Below are positions 1 through 8,900 of a stretch of DNA of 64,000 nt, one piece after another (positions within the stretch are counted from its first letter, which is position 1; each line of letters starts with the position of its first letter). The notes below the pieces were generated by a model. That model was not told the DNA's origin, searched no databases, and saw only the letters and a list, made by a program, of their open reading frames with translations. The stretch is from Pseudomonas sp. MRSN 12121. GTDB taxonomy: Bacteria > Pseudomonadota > Gammaproteobacteria > Pseudomonadales > Pseudomonadaceae. The stretch is from the NCBI RefSeq assembly GCF_000931465.1, contig NZ_CP010892.1, forward strand, positions 248,001 to 312,000. The letters are read 5' to 3'. Made by a program: the position numbers and the translations under genes.

Positions 1-12
1 TATCACTGAACT

Positions 13-50
13 GTAGGAGCGAGCGGGCGGCGATCCGACTTGCCCGCGAT
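13..50. repeat. REP element, long variant
   Basis: Starts GTAGGAGCGAG and ends TTGCCCGCGAT, the usual arms of the Pseudomonas fluorescens-group REP. An extra GGGCGGCGATCCGAC segment sits between the arms. The same long variant is seen at about 50475-50510 and, inverted, at about 59399-59432. Confidence 0.8.
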
Positions 51-72
51 GAGGTCCTCGAAACCACCGCCT

Positions 73-1689
73 TCACCACACCCCGATCTGCACCACCTTT
101 TCCGCCTCCGGCTCGCCATAACGAAAGCGCTGCCCGCGCAGGTCGATTTCCGCATGGCTGATGGTGGTCCGCCGCTTCAACCCGCGCAGCCAATCGAACA
201 GATACCCCAGATGCTCTTCGCGCACCGCGGCATAGGCCGGGTCGGCGCCGAGGTCGTGCAATTCCTCGGGATCGTTGTGCAGGTCGAACAGCTGCGGGCG
301 GAAGCCGTCGTAGGCCAGGTATTTCCAGCGCTCGCTGCGCACCATGGTCATGCGGCAGCGGTCGATGGGCTGCGCCAGGCGCTCGCGGGCCGGGGCCTGG
401 AAGGCATAGTCGTATTCGCTGATGGCGTAGCGGCGCCAGTCGTCGGCCGTACCGTGCAGCAGCGGGATCAGCGAGCGGCCTTCCAGCCGGTGCTCGGCGC
501 CGGGCAGCCCCAGGGCTTCGAGAAAAGTCGGCAGCGCATCGATGGTTTCCACCAGGCGCTCGTCCACCCTGCCACGGCTGATGTCCGCCGCCGGCCGCGG
601 GTCGCGCACGATCAGCGGCACACCCACCGCCGGCTCTAGTAAAAACTCCTTTTCCCCCAGCCAGTGGTCGCCGAGAAAGTCGCCATGGTCGCTGGTGAAC
701 ACGATCAGCGTGTCGTCCCAGCGACCGCTGCTTTGCAGGAAATCGAACAGCCGACCGAGCTGATCGTCCACCTGCTTGATCAGGCCCATGTAGGTCGGCA
801 CCACGTTCAGGCGCACTTCGTCGCGGGAGAAATTCAGGCTCTCCTGATGCTGGCGAAAGGCGGCGTACACCGGGTGGTCGCTGGCCTTGTCGGCGGCGGC
901 ACGCACCGGGGCGATGACCTGCTCGGCCGTGTACAGCGCGTGGTAGGGCGCCGGCGCGATATAGGGCCAGTGCGGCTTGATGTAGGACAGGTGCAGGCAC
1001 CAGGGCTGGTCGCCCTGCTCCTGGATGAAGTCCAGGGCGCGGTCGGTGGTGTAGACGGTTTCCGAGTGCTGCTCGGGGACGCGGGCCGGCAGGTGGGCGT
1101 GGCGCATTTTCCAGCCGCTGAGGATTTCGCCCTGTGCGCCTTCGGCGGCGTTGGCCCAGTCGTGCCATGGATTGCGCCCCGGGTAGCCCTGCTCGCGCAG
1201 GTACTGGGTGTAGGGCGCCGACTCGCGCTTGTCGTCGAACAGCGGGCTGTCGGGGAAGATCCCGTCGTGGCGCAGGTAGGGCTCGAAACCCACCTCGTTG
1301 AGGGCTTCGGCCTGCTGGCTCTCGGGGTCGATGGCCAGGCGTTGCAAGGCATCGAGGTTGGGCGTGGCGTGGGTCTTGCCCACCAGCGCGGTGCGGATGC
1401 CGTGGGGGCGCAGGTAGTCGCCGAGGGTCAGCTCTTCCAGGGGCAGTGGTACGGCGTTCCACGCCACCTGATGGCTGCTGACGTAACGCCCGGTGTAGGC
1501 CGACATCCGCGACGGCCCGCAAATGGTGCCCTGGGTGTAGGCGCGGGTGAAACGCACGCCGGCGGCGGCCAGGCGGTCGATGTTCGGCGTGTGCAGGTGG
1601 GGGTGGCCGTAGCACGACAGGTAATCGCGACGCAGCTGGTCGCACATGATGTACAGCACGTTGCGCACGGGTGGGGCGGGGTTGGACAT
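73..1689 (-). CDS. Sulfatase / phosphonate monoester hydrolase family enzyme
   Basis: Alkaline-phosphatase-superfamily hydrolase of 538 residues, predicted to cleave sulfate or phosphonate monoesters. The sulfatase signature C-G-P-S-R lies at residues 57-61. Cys57 would be converted to formylglycine, and a nucleophile at position 57 is also known for phosphonate monoester hydrolases. Metal-binding parts are visible: an N-terminal M-C-D-Q segment (Asp17) and a later S-D-H-G-D followed by G-D-H. No signal peptide is seen, so it is probably cytoplasmic. The ATG at 1689 is preferred over the GTG nine bases upstream because a GGTGA motif precedes it. It sits convergent-side of a LysR gene and near a TonB-dependent receptor, suggesting a scavenging locus. 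Substrate is not decidable from sequence. Confidence 0.88.
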   Translation of the reverse strand: MSNPAPPVRNVLYIMCDQLRRDYLSCYGHPHLHTPNIDRLAAAGVRFTRAYTQGTICGPSRMSAYTGRYVSSHQVAWNAVPLPLEELTLGDYLRPHGIRTALVGKTHATPNLDALQRLAIDPESQQAEALNEVGFEPYLRHDGIFPDSPLFDDKRESAPYTQYLREQGYPGRNPWHDWANAAEGAQGEILSGWKMRHAHLPARVPEQHSETVYTTDRALDFIQEQGDQPWCLHLSYIKPHWPYIAPAPYHALYTAEQVIAPVRAAADKASDHPVYAAFRQHQESLNFSRDEVRLNVVPTYMGLIKQVDDQLGRLFDFLQSSGRWDDTLIVFTSDHGDFLGDHWLGEKEFLLEPAVGVPLIVRDPRPAADISRGRVDERLVETIDALPTFLEALGLPGAEHRLEGRSLIPLLHGTADDWRRYAISEYDYAFQAPARERLAQPIDRCRMTMVRSERWKYLAYDGFRPQLFDLHNDPEELHDLGADPAYAAVREEHLGYLFDWLRGLKRRTTISHAEIDLRGQRFRYGEPEAEKVVQIGVW

Positions 1690-1800
1690 GGGGTTCACCG
1701 ATCGAAAGACAGGTGAGGGTTTTCGCTTTCGCCGGGCATGATCACAAGCGCATTTGGCGCATGCTTTTCATGCGTGGTGTGCATCGCTCTTGAGGACGTC

Positions 1801-1849
1801 ATCGCGGGCAAGCTCCGCTCCTACAGTAGGAGCGGAGCTTGCCCGCGAT
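1801..1849. repeat. Inverted pair of REP sequences (BIME-like)
   Basis: Two REP units face each other (ATCGCGGGCAAGC... and ...GCTTGCCCGCGAT) with almost no spacer between them. They lie between the convergent-side end of the LysR gene and the sulfatase start. Such a pair can fold into a long hairpin in RNA and may limit transcription passing between the two genes. Confidence 0.8.
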
Positions 1850-1858
1850 TGGGCCGGA

Positions 1859-2803
1859 TCAGACCGCAAAGTTCTCCAGCGAACACAGGTCCTCATCCAC
1901 CGCATCGGTACGCTTGATCTCCTCGATCATCGCCTCGGCCAGCGGCGACAGCCGGTAGCCGGCGCGGCTGACGATGCCGTAGCGGGTGTACAGCTCTTCC
2001 AGGTCGTCGGCCAGCCCCTCGATCTTCAGGCACACCAGCTCGTCCCGGGCGTTGTGCAGCGCGTCGCTGTAGGAACCGATGATGCCGATCGCGTCCGAAC
2101 GCAGCACCACGCCGAGCAGGCTGTAGCTGTTCTCGCATTCCACATTGGGGGTGAAGTCCGGCCGGCCGCTGAGGTCGACTATGACCTTGCGCAGGTTCGG
2201 CGGGCGGATGGTCACGGCCAGGGGGTAACTCATCAACTCGGCGGCGCTGACGCTTTCCAGGGCCGCCAGGGGGTGCCCGGCGCGGCAGCAGAAATGCCAT
2301 TTGCGCGGGCGCAGGCGCTGGGTCAGGTAATCCGGGTCGGCCTCGAACTGCCGGGTGTCGGCGACGAAGAACTCGAACTCTTCGCTGAGCAGGCGCTTGC
2401 TCAAGGTTTGCCAGTCATCCACCTGGAACTGCACCCGCGCCTTGGGGTAACGCCCGATAAAGCTGCCGATGGCCCGGGGGATCAAGCCCGCCGCCGGTGC
2501 CGGGCCGCAGCCGAAGCGCAGTTCGCCGGCCTCCAGGCCGTTGAACTGGCTGATCTCGTTGGCCAGTTGCTGCGCGCCGCTGACCAGCCGCCGCGCATGT
2601 TCGAGCAGCACCAGCCCCTGCTTGGTCGGCGCCAGGTCCTTGCGCCCGCGGTCCACCAACTGGCAGCCGACGCTGTGCTCCAGCGCCTGGATGCTACGGC
2701 TGAAGGCCGATTGCGACAGGTTCACCGCCGCCGCGGCCGCGACAAAGCTGCGCTGTTCGGCGAGGGCGATGAAGTGACGGAGCTGGCGCAGATCGATATG
2801 CAT
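1859..2803 (-). CDS. LysR-family transcriptional regulator
   Basis: A 314-residue regulator with the LysR layout. The N-terminal winged helix-turn-helix (about residues 4-63, with Q-S-A-F-S-R-S-I in the recognition helix) is followed by a LysR substrate-binding domain. It lies between the sulfatase gene and the divergently transcribed TonB-dependent receptor. By family habit it probably controls the receptor, the sulfatase, or both, in response to a small ligand. A perfect dyad AATGCAT-N5-ATGCATT lies 25 bp upstream of its start in the shared promoter region, a plausible operator. Ligand unknown. Confidence 0.9.
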   Translation of the reverse strand: MHIDLRQLRHFIALAEQRSFVAAAAAVNLSQSAFSRSIQALEHSVGCQLVDRGRKDLAPTKQGLVLLEHARRLVSGAQQLANEISQFNGLEAGELRFGCGPAPAAGLIPRAIGSFIGRYPKARVQFQVDDWQTLSKRLLSEEFEFFVADTRQFEADPDYLTQRLRPRKWHFCCRAGHPLAALESVSAAELMSYPLAVTIRPPNLRKVIVDLSGRPDFTPNVECENSYSLLGVVLRSDAIGIIGSYSDALHNARDELVCLKIEGLADDLEELYTRYGIVSRAGYRLSPLAEAMIEEIKRTDAVDEDLCSLENFAV

Positions 2804-2827
2804 TTTTCACATTGAAAATATCGGGGA

Positions 2828-2846
2828 AATGCATTGGCTATGCATT
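2828..2846. promoter_or_regulatory. Candidate operator dyad between LysR gene and TonB receptor
   Basis: Perfect inverted repeat AATGCAT-TGGCT-ATGCATT in the AT-rich divergent promoter region. Its size and its place next to a LysR gene fit a LysR-type binding site, but no binding data can be read from sequence. Confidence 0.5.
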
Positions 2847-2958
2847 AGGTCGACTCTTTATAAAGGCAATCTCTTATTCCGTAAATCTTCGTAAAAACAT
2901 AAATAAATATCCAAAAAGAATATACGAGTCTGCCAGTTTCATCCTCCAGGAGCCGCCC

Positions 2959-5328
2959 ATGAGCCCGTTGCATCGTCTGTCCCCCCCTTCGCCCCGACGG
3001 CTCAAGCGCCTGCCGCTGGCCTTGCTGCTGGCCGGTAGCGCCAGCTGGTCCCAGGGCTATGCCGCCGAACCGGCAACCGCCGCCGACACCCCGGCGGGCG
3101 CCAAGGCGTCGAAGCCCGCCGCCAGCGGCCAGCTGGAAACCGTGACCGTGACCGCGCGCCGTCGCGAGGAGAGCGCCCAGGATGTGCCGACGCCGATGAG
3201 CGTGATCGGTGGCCAGGCCCTGGAGAGCCAGCGGGTCTATCGCATCCAGGACCTGCAGCAACTGGTGCCCAGCGTCAATGTCGCCTACATGCATGCGCGC
3301 CAGTCCAGCGTGTCGATCCGCGGCCTGGGCAACAACCCGGCCAGCGACGGCCTGGAAGGCAGCGTCGGGCTGTATATCGACAACGTCTATCTGGGACGGC
3401 CGGGCATGGCGGTGTTCGACCTGATGGACATCGAGCAACTGGAGGTATTGCGCGGACCCCAGGGCACCCTGTTCGGCAAGAACACCACCGCCGGGGTGAT
3501 CAATATCAGCACCCGCGCGCCGAGCTTCACCCCCGAGCGCAGCATCGAGACGTCGGTGGGCGAGGACGGTTACTTCCAGACCAAGGGCACGATTTCCGGG
3601 CCGTTGAACGACGAGCTGGCCGGGCGCTTCTCGGCGTATCGCACCCGCAGCGACGGCGACATCAAGAACGAATACGACGGCCATGACCTCAACGGCGGCT
3701 CGCGCCAGGGCTTCCGTGGCCAACTGCTGTACAAGCCCAACGAGAGCTTCAACCTGCGCTGGATCGGCGACTACAACGAAGAAGATTCCAGCGCCGGCAC
3801 CCGGGTGCTGTACAGCACCGGGCCGACCATCAACGGCACCAACGTCTACCAGTCGCGGGCCAACGCGGCCGGCGCCACCCTGGTGGACGGCACGCACCGC
3901 AAGGTCAACCTGGACAACGATCAGCACGTCACGGTGTTCCAGGGCGGCACCTCGCTGGAGGCCAACTGGACCCTGCCCAGCGACTTCACCCTGACCTCGG
4001 TCAGTTCCTACCGCTGGTGGAACTTCACCCCGCGCAACGACGACGGCTTGAACGTGCCGGCGACCTACAACGCCGGGGTCTCGGTGGAGGACAAACAGTG
4101 GTCCCAGGAATTCCGCCTGGCTTCGCCCACCGGCGGTTTCTTCGACTACGTGCTCGGTGCCTATTACTTCGGCTCCGACCTGGACAACAAATCCTTCGCC
4201 TATTACGGACCCCAGGCCGACATCTGGAACGGCACGCCGAGCGGCGCGCTGAACAACGTCACCAGTATCGGCAAGGGGCATATCCGCACCGACAGCTTCG
4301 CCCTGTTCGGCCAGGGCACCTGGCACCTCACCGAGCGCCTGGACTTCACCGCCGGCCTGCGCGGCACCTATGAAGAGAAAAACGCCTGGGTCAACCGCAA
4401 TGCGCCAGTGGGGGGCGCCGCGGTAACCGGCGCGGCAGCCACCGCGCGGCGCGGGCGCGCCGGCGCCTACGACTCCGGCGACCTCAACCAGTACAGCACC
4501 AGCCCTTCGGGCCTGCTCAACCTCAGCTACCGCTTCACCGACGATTTGCTGGGCTATGCCACCTTGTCCCATGGCGAGAAGTCCGGTGGGGTCAACCTGG
4601 TGGTGGGCTCGGCGCCCACCGCCGGCGCCGACTCGCTGCTGGTCGGCACCGAACGCGCCAACAACGCCGAGCTGGGCTTCAAGAGCACCCTGTGGGACAA
4701 GCGCCTGCAACTCAACGCCAACCTGTTCTGGACCCAGGTCAACGGCTACCAGACCAACGCCTACGACGCCGCCAACCGCGTGCAGTATCTGACCAACGCC
4801 GGCTCGGTGCGCTCACGCGGCGTGGAGTTCGAAAGCACGCTGATCCCTGTCCGTGGCCTGACCCTGAACTTCAACGGCTCCTACAACGACGTCAGCTACC
4901 TGTCCTACAAGGATGCGCCATGCCCACCCGAGGTCAGCCTGCGCCCGGGCGCCCCGGCCTCCTGCGACCTCAGCGGCCACCAGGTGGTCGGCGCCTCGAA
5001 GTGGATCGGCAACGCCAACGGCGAATACAAGTGGAACCTGGACAACGGCCTGGAACCCTACGTCACCGGCAGCTACGCCTTCCGCTCCAAGGCGGTGGGC
5101 ACGGTGGAAGATTCCGACTACGGCCAGATCCCCAGCTACGCGGTGGTCAACCTCTCCACCGGCCTGCGCGGCAACTACGAGCAAGGGCAGTGGGACGTGT
5201 CGCTCTGGCTGAAAAACGCCTTCGACAAGACCTACTACACCACCCTGTGGACTGGCGGGAACGGCGGCTATGAAGGCCTGCTGGGGACGCCGCGGACCCT
5301 GGGCGTGACCGGGCGTTACGATTTCTGA
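2959..5328 (+). CDS. TonB-dependent outer-membrane receptor
   Basis: Outer-membrane receptor of 789 residues that would import a ligand using TonB-ExbB-ExbD energy. The ATG at 2959 is chosen because CAGGAG precedes it and a basic, hydrophobic signal peptide ending at Y-A-A-E follows. An upstream in-frame ATG at 2812 would add 49 poor-quality residues. A TonB-box-like E-T-V-T-V-T segment is followed by a plug domain (S-I-R-G-L-G and V-L-R-G-P-Q-G-T-L-F-G-K-N motifs), a long beta-barrel and a terminal Phe. It is divergent from a LysR gene and close to a sulfatase gene, so an organosulfur or phosphonate ligand is likely but unproven. Confidence 0.93.
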   Translation: MSPLHRLSPPSPRRLKRLPLALLLAGSASWSQGYAAEPATAADTPAGAKASKPAASGQLETVTVTARRREESAQDVPTPMSVIGGQALESQRVYRIQDLQQLVPSVNVAYMHARQSSVSIRGLGNNPASDGLEGSVGLYIDNVYLGRPGMAVFDLMDIEQLEVLRGPQGTLFGKNTTAGVINISTRAPSFTPERSIETSVGEDGYFQTKGTISGPLNDELAGRFSAYRTRSDGDIKNEYDGHDLNGGSRQGFRGQLLYKPNESFNLRWIGDYNEEDSSAGTRVLYSTGPTINGTNVYQSRANAAGATLVDGTHRKVNLDNDQHVTVFQGGTSLEANWTLPSDFTLTSVSSYRWWNFTPRNDDGLNVPATYNAGVSVEDKQWSQEFRLASPTGGFFDYVLGAYYFGSDLDNKSFAYYGPQADIWNGTPSGALNNVTSIGKGHIRTDSFALFGQGTWHLTERLDFTAGLRGTYEEKNAWVNRNAPVGGAAVTGAAATARRGRAGAYDSGDLNQYSTSPSGLLNLSYRFTDDLLGYATLSHGEKSGGVNLVVGSAPTAGADSLLVGTERANNAELGFKSTLWDKRLQLNANLFWTQVNGYQTNAYDAANRVQYLTNAGSVRSRGVEFESTLIPVRGLTLNFNGSYNDVSYLSYKDAPCPPEVSLRPGAPASCDLSGHQVVGASKWIGNANGEYKWNLDNGLEPYVTGSYAFRSKAVGTVEDSDYGQIPSYAVVNLSTGLRGNYEQGQWDVSLWLKNAFDKTYYTTLWTGGNGGYEGLLGTPRTLGVTGRYDF

Positions 5329-5338
5329 CCGCTGCTCT

Positions 5339-5362
5339 GTAGGAGCGAGGCTTGCCCGCGAT
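5339..5362. repeat. REP element
   Basis: Single GTAGGAGCGAGG...GCCCGCGAT unit just after the TonB-receptor stop codon. A degenerate inverted partner (TATCGCGGGCCATCG) follows at about 5393-5407. Confidence 0.75.
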
Positions 5363-5439
5363 AGCGCCCGTCCTGACACACCACGGTGTCAGTATCGCGG
5401 GCCATCGAGTATCGAGCGGCTGCTCCTGCAGAAGTCGGT

Positions 5440-5590
5440 TTATTTGTTTTCAAGCAGGATGACTCTGTAATTGCGCTGCACTCGGTCGTGGAAGTCCGGG
5501 TGCGGCGGCCCCTATTCCACTGGCAAGGTTGCCACGTTGCTGTTCTGGCAACCCTCGAATTGAGAGAATATCGGCAGTAGAAATAACATC
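5440..5590 (-). pseudogene. Decayed C-terminal remnant of the lipoprotein encoded at 11421-12089
   Basis: Read on the minus strand, this stretch translates into a degraded copy of the last ~50 residues of the lipoprotein at 11421-12089. Matching blocks are C-Q-N-S-N-V versus C-Q-D-A-K-V, V-E-*-G versus V-E-Q-G, and D-F-H-D-R-V-Q-R-N-Y versus D-F-R-D-R-V-Q-R-T-Y. All blocks stay in one frame, broken by an in-frame amber codon (5512-5514) where the intact copy has Gln. Similarity also continues past the stop codon into the GC-rich 3' flank. The rest of the gene is absent. A plus-strand frame over the same bases (5386-5580) has no coding features and is treated as chance. Confidence 0.75.
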
Positions 5591-5638
5591 TGTTTTATGA
5601 AGGGATTCTGGCGCTGATGTGGCTGATTACGTATTTGC

Positions 5639-5989
5639 TCAACTAATCTTCCAGCATTGAATATTTCCGTTTTTCATCAGTTGGCTGATTAGCTGCTCTG
5701 ATATATCAATTTCTGGATAATCTGAATCATCGTCTACAGGGGTGACCAATAAGTTGAATTCATCAACGGGGTCGTCGCGTAAATCATCCTCAGGGAGTGG
5801 CGTTCCTAAAAGTGCATAGTTAAGGTTTGGTGTCCTGGCTAGAAAAGCGGGGAATTCCTCATACATGCCTTCTTTGTCTTGCTCAAAGGTGAGGCCGAGA
5901 ATGTCCCCGATAACAGTGGCTGTATGTTCCAATGAGCCGATTGGAGTTAAGCCAATATCGGCAAACTCTCTATAGGTTACGGTTTTCAT
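5639..5989 (-). CDS. Putative immunity protein for the NTase-tipped Rhs toxin
   Basis: A 116-residue acidic protein without a signal peptide or membrane segment. Its start (ATG at 5989, preceded by AGGAAA) overlaps the last 20 bases of the rhs gene, the normal arrangement for a toxin and its cognate immunity gene. The sequence is rich in Asp and Glu (for example the D-D-L-R-D-D-P-V-D-E stretch), typical of immunity proteins. I do not recognise its family. Base composition is clearly more AT-rich than the flanking genome. Function is inferred from position. Confidence 0.75.
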   Translation of the reverse strand: MKTVTYREFADIGLTPIGSLEHTATVIGDILGLTFEQDKEGMYEEFPAFLARTPNLNYALLGTPLPEDDLRDDPVDEFNLLVTPVDDDSDYPEIDISEQLISQLMKNGNIQCWKIS

Positions 5990-8900
5990 ATTGCTTTCCT
6001 TGTTCAATGAAGAATAGTTGAAAGTCGCCTTTTTCCTGGAGTCTTTCAATTTCCTTGTGAGTGAATATACGAAAGGTGAAACGGTCACTTCTGAGCCCAG
6101 AGAACTCTATACGCTGCCTTAGGGATTTATCAATTTCTTTTTGGATTCTTGAAACCTTGACAATACGGTTTCCACTTCTGAATAGGTAACTTTTATTGAA
6201 ATTTGCAGCAAGTCTGTCACTCACTATGAAGGCATCAACATCAAAGTCTGATGGGTCAAATGGGGCATTGCCTTTGTGTGGCCCCTTTTGTCCTCGAGCC
6301 AGGCTGCCACGGAATCCAATTCGTGCGTTTCCGTCAAGCTGGGTTATTTCTTTTATATGAGGTTGAACAACTTCCTCTAAAGCCGAAGTTATTTCCGCAC
6401 GTTTGCCGGTCAGCATAGAAGTTAGCGAGGGGACTTTACCTTTAAATCCGGGGACGAACTTACTGGTGATGGACCTTGTAACACTCATCAATCCCAGTGG
6501 ATCCACCCATCCCGTAGGGCTGGGCACATATTGATAACTATTAAGCCCCCCCGCCAGCTTGATCGGATCCGGTGTTAGAAAGCGGCCGATACCCGGGTTG
6601 TAGTAACGATGCCGGTTGTAGTGCAGCCCGGTTTCGGCATCGAAATACTGCCCCTGGAACCGTAACGGATTATCGATTTCCTCAATATCCAGCGCAGCCA
6701 GGTTGCCATAGGCCCGATACCTGGCCGACCACATGATGTCGCCGCTGTAGTCCGTCAGTTCCTGTGGCGTGCCGAGGTGGTCGAGTTGGTAGTAAAAGGG
6801 TTCGGCCTTGAGCGGGCCTTCGCCGTCGAGCATGGCCAAGGGGCGGAAGGTGTCGGGTTCATAGAGGTAGCTGCGGTAGCGATTTTCAGCGCTTTCGGCG
6901 ATCAGCCGATCGCCTTGCCACAAGAATTCAGTGGTGCGGCCGTCGACGGTCTTGGCGATACGCCGGCCGAAGGCGTCGTATTGGTAGGTCGCGGTACTGC
7001 CCCCGGGGAGGCTGACACCGATCAGCCGATGCTGGCAGTCGTAGCGGTACTCGGTGACCAGCTTCTGCCCGGTGCCGCGGCGTTCGCGGCTGAGGTTGCC
7101 GAAGGCGTCGTAGTCGAAGTGGCGGTCGCCCTGCATCAGCAGGCGGTTGCCTTTGACATTGGCCTGATCGGTGACGGGCTGGTCGCCACCGCCCAGCAGG
7201 TTGCCGGCGGGGTCGTGGGCGAAGCTTTCCGGGGTGCTGCCGCGCACGTGAATCAGACGGTCGAGCGGGTCGTACTGGTAGCGGCGATTGCCTTTGCGGC
7301 TGTCTTCGATGCCCGCGAGATTACCGTTGGCGTCGTAGGCGTAGCGGCGTTTCAGCAGATTGTGGTTTTGCTGGCTGATGTCATGGGCGCGTAGGCGTCC
7401 CTGGTCGTCGTACTGGTACTGGCTCAGCAGCAACCCTTGCTGGCGCTGGCTTTCGAGGCCGGCGCCGTACTGGTGACGGGTCAGGCGCGCGCCGTTGAGG
7501 TCGATGCCGCTCAGTTGGCCGCCGGGTTGGTAGTGGTAATCGAGCTTGCTGCCATCCGGCAGGCGGCAGTGGCTGAGTTGGCCGAGTGCGTCGTACTGGT
7601 AGCGCAGGGTGCCCCAGCCCTGGTGTTCGGTGATCAGGCGGTCTTGCAGGTCGTATTCATAGGCCAGCGGCCAATGACCGTCGTCGACCCCGACCAGGCG
7701 GCCCAGGGTGTCATAGCTGTAGTGGATCTTTTCGCCATCGGCCAGGGTCTTCACCAGCACGCGGCCGCTGGCATCGCGCTGGTAGGCGGTGACCCGCTCG
7801 CTGCCGTCGTCGCCGAATTCGGTTTTCTTCAGCAGGTTGCCGTTGAGATCGTAGGTGTAGGCGGTACGGCGTCCGTCGAAGCCGGTCTCCTGCTGCAGCA
7901 GGCCGTTGGGGTAGTAGTCCAGGCGATACTGCTCGCCGCGTTCATTTTCGATCCCGGTCAGCCACAGGCGGGTGCTGTCGTACCGGTAATCGAGCTGGCT
8001 GCCATCGGGGTTGATGCGTCGACTGACCAGGTGCAGCCCGTCGGCGTATTCGTAGCGCGTGATGCGCCCCAGCTCGTCGCGCTCGCCGGTGACCTTGCCG
8101 TAGGCGTTGTAGCTGAAGGCACGGCTGGCGCCACCGGGCAGGGTGATCAGGCTGAGGCGGTTGGCGGCGTCCCATTGGTAGTGGGTGATGGCGCCGTTTT
8201 CGTCCTGGCGGGTGATCTGCCGGCCCAGGGCGTCGTAGCGGTATTTGCGCTGGCTACCGTCGGGCAGGTGTTCTTCCAGCAGTTGGCCAAGGTTGTTCCA
8301 GCCCAGCCGGTGGTGGCTCTCGTCGGGATAACGGATCTCCAGCAGGCGGCCCTGGCGATCGTAGCTGTAGCGGGTGGCATGGCCGTCAGGGTCGGTCTGG
8401 CGGGTGATATCGCCTTGAGCGTTGTACTCATAGGCCCAGCTCGCCTGGCCACAATGCATTTCACTGACCAGCCCGTTTTCGTACTCGTAGGTGATGGGCT
8501 CGTCTTCGGGCGTAATCACCGCGACTTGCTGGCCGGCCTCGTCGTACTGGTATTCGGTGATGGCGCCCAGCGGGTCCTGCTCGGCAATCAACCGGCCCTT
8601 GTCGTCATAGGCCTTGCGGTACTCGGCACCGCTGGGATCGACTTTGCCGATCAGCCGGGCCTGACCGTCATGGGTATAGATCTCTTCGCTGCCATCGGCA
8701 TAGATGACCGTGACGCTGCCCTGGTCATCCCAGACGTAACGCTGGCTGACCTGGGCAAAGCTGGCCCAGTGCCGAACGCAGCGGGAGTGCTTGCCCTGGC
8801 GTTCCCATTCCCAATAGAAGCTCGCCCCGCCCGCCAGCTGTCGTTCGAGAATGACGTGCTGCTCGTTATAGCGGTAGTGCTCGGCTTCGCCTGCCGCGTT

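Noticed and set aside
2845..4710. Very long open frame on the strand opposite the TonB receptor (621 codons)
   Set aside because: It mirrors the receptor gene in a high-GC genome, has no ribosome-binding site or family motifs, and consists of Ala/Gly/Val/His-rich filler. Similar mirror frames lie opposite rhs (7437-9044, 16692-18203, 20507-23593), vgrG and the RND pump.
5386..5580. Plus-strand 64-codon frame after the TonB receptor
   Set aside because: The same bases read on the minus strand match the lipoprotein C-terminus, so the frame is an accident of a pseudogene.
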